From assembly GCF_001458115.1 (NCBI RefSeq), contig NZ_CZRP01000012.1, positions 682,001 through 746,000 of the forward strand: a DNA stretch of 64,000 bases. The letters are read 5' to 3'. The notes below the pieces were generated by a model. The model was given only the letters and a program-made list of their open reading frames with translations. It ran no database searches and was not told where the DNA came from. The stretch comes from Gracilibacillus massiliensis (GTDB lineage Bacteria; Bacillota; Bacilli; Bacillales; Amphibacillaceae). The position numbers were made by a program, and so were the translations under genes. This document shows, piece after piece, positions 61,992 through 64,000 of the stretch; position 1 is the stretch's first letter, and every line of letters starts with the position of its first letter.

Positions 61992-64000
61992 TTATGCTAA
62001 TTTGTTACGCAATACCATTTGAAGAATACCACCATGACGATAGTAATCCACTTCTACTTCACTTTCAAAGCGAGCAACTACTTCAAATTCTGTCACTGTA
62101 CCATCTTCAGCAGTAGCTTTTACTGGTACGATATCACGTGGTTTAACAGACTCATCTACTTGTACTTCAAACGTTTCTGTACCAGTTAAACCTAATGAAT
62201 CGGCACTATCACCATCTTTGAATTGAAGTGGCAATACACCCATCATTACTAGGTTTGAACGATGAATACGTTCGAAGCTCTGAGCGATAACTGTTTTAAT
62301 TCCTAAAAGGTTTGTACCTTTTGCTGCCCAGTCACGAGAACTTCCCATACCATAATCATTACCAGCTAGTACTACAAGTCCTGTGTTAGCTTCTTGATAT
62401 TTCATAGCTGCATCATAAATTGGCATTACATCACCTGTTGGCCAGTAAGTAGTGTAACCACCTTCTGTACCTGGTGCTAGTTGATTTTTGATACGGATGT
62501 TGGCAAAAGTACCACGCATCATTATTTCATGATTACCACGACGAGAACCATACGAGTTAAAGTTACGTGGTGATACATCTTTAGATTGTAAATGTTTACC
62601 TGCAGGCATATCTTTAGCAATTGCACCTGCTGGTGAAATGTGGTCGGTAGTAACGGAATCACCGAATTTACCAATTGCACGCATACCTGATAAAGGTTCT
62701 ACTTTACCTGGTTCTTTAGCTAAACCTTCAAAGAATGGAGGGTTTTGAATATAAGTAGAATCCTCATTCCAAGTATATAATGGTTCATCAGTTGTTTCGA
62801 TTGCATTCCATTTTTCATTTGACTCAAACACATTTGCATATTCTTTACGGAAGATTTCCGGAGTAACAACTTTTGCTACTTCATCGCGTACTTCTTCCAT
62901 AGAAGGCCATAGATCATCAAAGAATACATCGTTACCATCTTTATCTTGTCCAATTGGTTCATTTTTAAGATCGACATCAACAGTACCAGCTAAAGCGTAT
63001 GCTACTACTAATGGTGGTGATGCTAAGTAGTTAGCTTTTACTAGTGGATGAATACGACCTTCAAAGTTACGGTTACCTGATAATACAGAAGAAACAGTTA
63101 GGTCATTATCTGCGATTGCTTTTTCAATCTCTTCTCTTAATGGACCTGAGTTACCGATACAAGTTGTACAACCATAACCTACTAAGTTAAATCCAAGTTG
63201 ATCTAAATAATGCATTAAACCAGAGTCTTCTAAATAACTTGTAACAACTTTTGATCCAGGTGCTAGTGATGTTTTCACATAAGCTGGTACTTCCAAGCCT
63301 TTTTCGACAGCTTTTTTCGCAAGCAAGCCTGCTCCAAGCATTACATAAGGATTCGAAGTATTTGTACAAGATGTGATCGCTGCAATTGCAACCGCACCTG
63401 TTTTCATAACAGATTTACGTCCGTTTGGATGATCAATCTCTACTTCTTTATCGAATTCTGATTTATCTAAGCCAAAACCTTGATTACCTGCAGGAGCAGT
63501 GATGGCTTCATTAAATGACTTCTGCATATTGGATAAAGGAATCAAGTCTTGTGGACGTTTAGGTCCTGATAAATTTGGCTCTAATTCTGATAAATTAATT
63601 TCTACTAGTTCTGTAAAGTCAGCATCTGCTTGATCTGGTGAATACCATAAACTATTTTCTTTACAATATTTCTCCACTAATGCAATTTGTTCTTCACTAC
63701 GGCCTGTTAGACGAAGGTAGTTTAACGCCTCTGCATCTACAGGGAAGAAACCACAAGTAGCACCATATTCAGGCGCCATATTGGAAATAGTCGCACGGTC
63801 TGCTAGTGGCATATCCTGTAAGCCAGGGCCAAAGAATTCAACAAACTTACCAACTACTTTTTTCTCGCGTAATACTTGTGTAACTTTTAATGCTAAGTCA
63901 GTAGCAGTCGTTCCATTAGGGAAGCTACCAGTAAATTTAACACCAATTACTTCAGGCGCAGGGAAGTATGAAGGTTGTCCAAGCATACCTGCTTCTGCTT
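61992..64000 (-). CDS. citB: Aconitate hydratase, C-terminal part (5' end beyond window)
   Basis: The frame is open to base 64000 (669 codons visible); a full aconitase is about 900 aa, so the first quarter is missing. The protein interconverts citrate and isocitrate in the TCA cycle and, without its cluster, can bind RNA. The 4Fe-4S cysteines are in [11 protein letters not shown] and [12 protein letters not shown]. The swivel domain ends with [16 protein letters not shown] and [18 protein letters not shown], the active-site arginine/serine loops. Followed by its terminator and, as in B. subtilis, by yneN. Confidence 0.97.
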   Translation of the reverse strand, partial: AEAGMLGQPSYFPAPEVIGVKFTGSFPNGTTATDLALKVTQVLREKKVVGKFVEFFGPGLQDMPLADRATISNMAPEYGATCGFFPVDAEALNYLRLTGRSEEQIALVEKYCKENSLWYSPDQADADFTELVEINLSELEPNLSGPKRPQDLIPLSNMQKSFNEAITAPAGNQGFGLDKSEFDKEVEIDHPNGRKSVMKTGAVAIAAITSCTNTSNPYVMLGAGLLAKKAVEKGLEVPAYVKTSLAPGSKVVTSYLEDSGLMHYLDQLGFNLVGYGCTTCIGNSGPLREEIEKAIADNDLTVSSVLSGNRNFEGRIHPLVKANYLASPPLVVAYALAGTVDVDLKNEPIGQDKDGNDVFFDDLWPSMEEVRDEVAKVVTPEIFRKEYANVFESNEKWNAIETTDEPLYTWNEDSTYIQNPPFFEGLAKEPGKVEPLSGMRAIGKFGDSVTTDHISPAGAIAKDMPAGKHLQSKDVSPRNFNSYGSRRGNHEIMMRGTFANIRIKNQLAPGTEGGYTTYWPTGDVMPIYDAAMKYQEANTGLVVLAGNDYGMGSSRDWAAKGTNLLGIKTVIAQSFERIHRSNLVMMGVLPLQFKDGDSADSLGLTGTETFEVQVDESVKPRDIVPVKATAEDGTVTEFEVVARFESEVEVDYYRHGGILQMVLRNKLA

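Overview
The window is chromosomal DNA from a low-GC Gram-positive member of the Bacillaceae. Gene order matches Bacillus subtilis in several blocks: citB-yneN, yneP-yneQ, and plsY beside yneT-parE-parC. proBA is preceded by a T-box, gltC is divergent from the glutamate synthase genes, and a DynA-type double dynamin is present. The intergenic repeats and the overall mix suggest the halophilic/alkaliphilic side of the family (Gracilibacillus, Oceanobacillus, Virgibacillus relatives), but the genus cannot be fixed from the sequence alone. No rRNA, tRNA, CRISPR array, prophage or intact insertion sequence was seen.

Layout. 1-7.7 kb (minus strand): L-lactate oxidation (lutA, lutB, partial lutC) and L-rhamnose catabolism (rhaB, rhaA, rhaEW). 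RhaEW can deliver L-lactate, which LutABC turns into pyruvate, so this looks like one pathway module. 8.1-12.2 kb (plus): a cadmium/zinc resistance island (cadC, a cadA with two metal-binding domains, a cadD-type transporter) with its own operator/promoter, bracketed by CGGG-loop hairpin repeats. 12.3-16.9 kb (minus): AraC regulator, ilvA, and a GH42 beta-galactosidase with a catabolite-repression site inside its promoter. 17-33 kb: a repetitive small protein, a methyltransferase, ppaC, proBA with a proline T-box, ilvE, a CBS protein, glutamate synthase with GltC, a 5'-3' exonuclease and msrA. 33-38.4 kb is an accessory stretch: a P-loop kinase, two lipoproteins, small membrane proteins, a GNAT gene broken by a stop codon, a nucleotidyltransferase, and several copies of a roughly 70-bp repeat. 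38.4-45 kb: the histidine operon hisZGDBHFI, without hisA, and divergent hisJ. 45-54 kb: dynA, parC, parE, yneT. 54-64 kb: plsY, folE2, yidD, an AraC/GyrI regulator, yneQ, yneP, a double-AAA SpoVK/CbbX-type ATPase, yneN and the 3' part of aconitase.

Most interesting signals: the missing hisA; three tandem repeat arrays with periods of 52, 52 and 41 bp (close to whole numbers of helical turns) placed next to gene ends; a dispersed family of short CGGG-containing hairpins; a long three-helix intergenic repeat next to lutA; the tandem-AAA protein inserted between yneN and yneP; the duplicated metal-binding domain of CadA; and the GNAT gene with an in-frame stop at an A10 tract.
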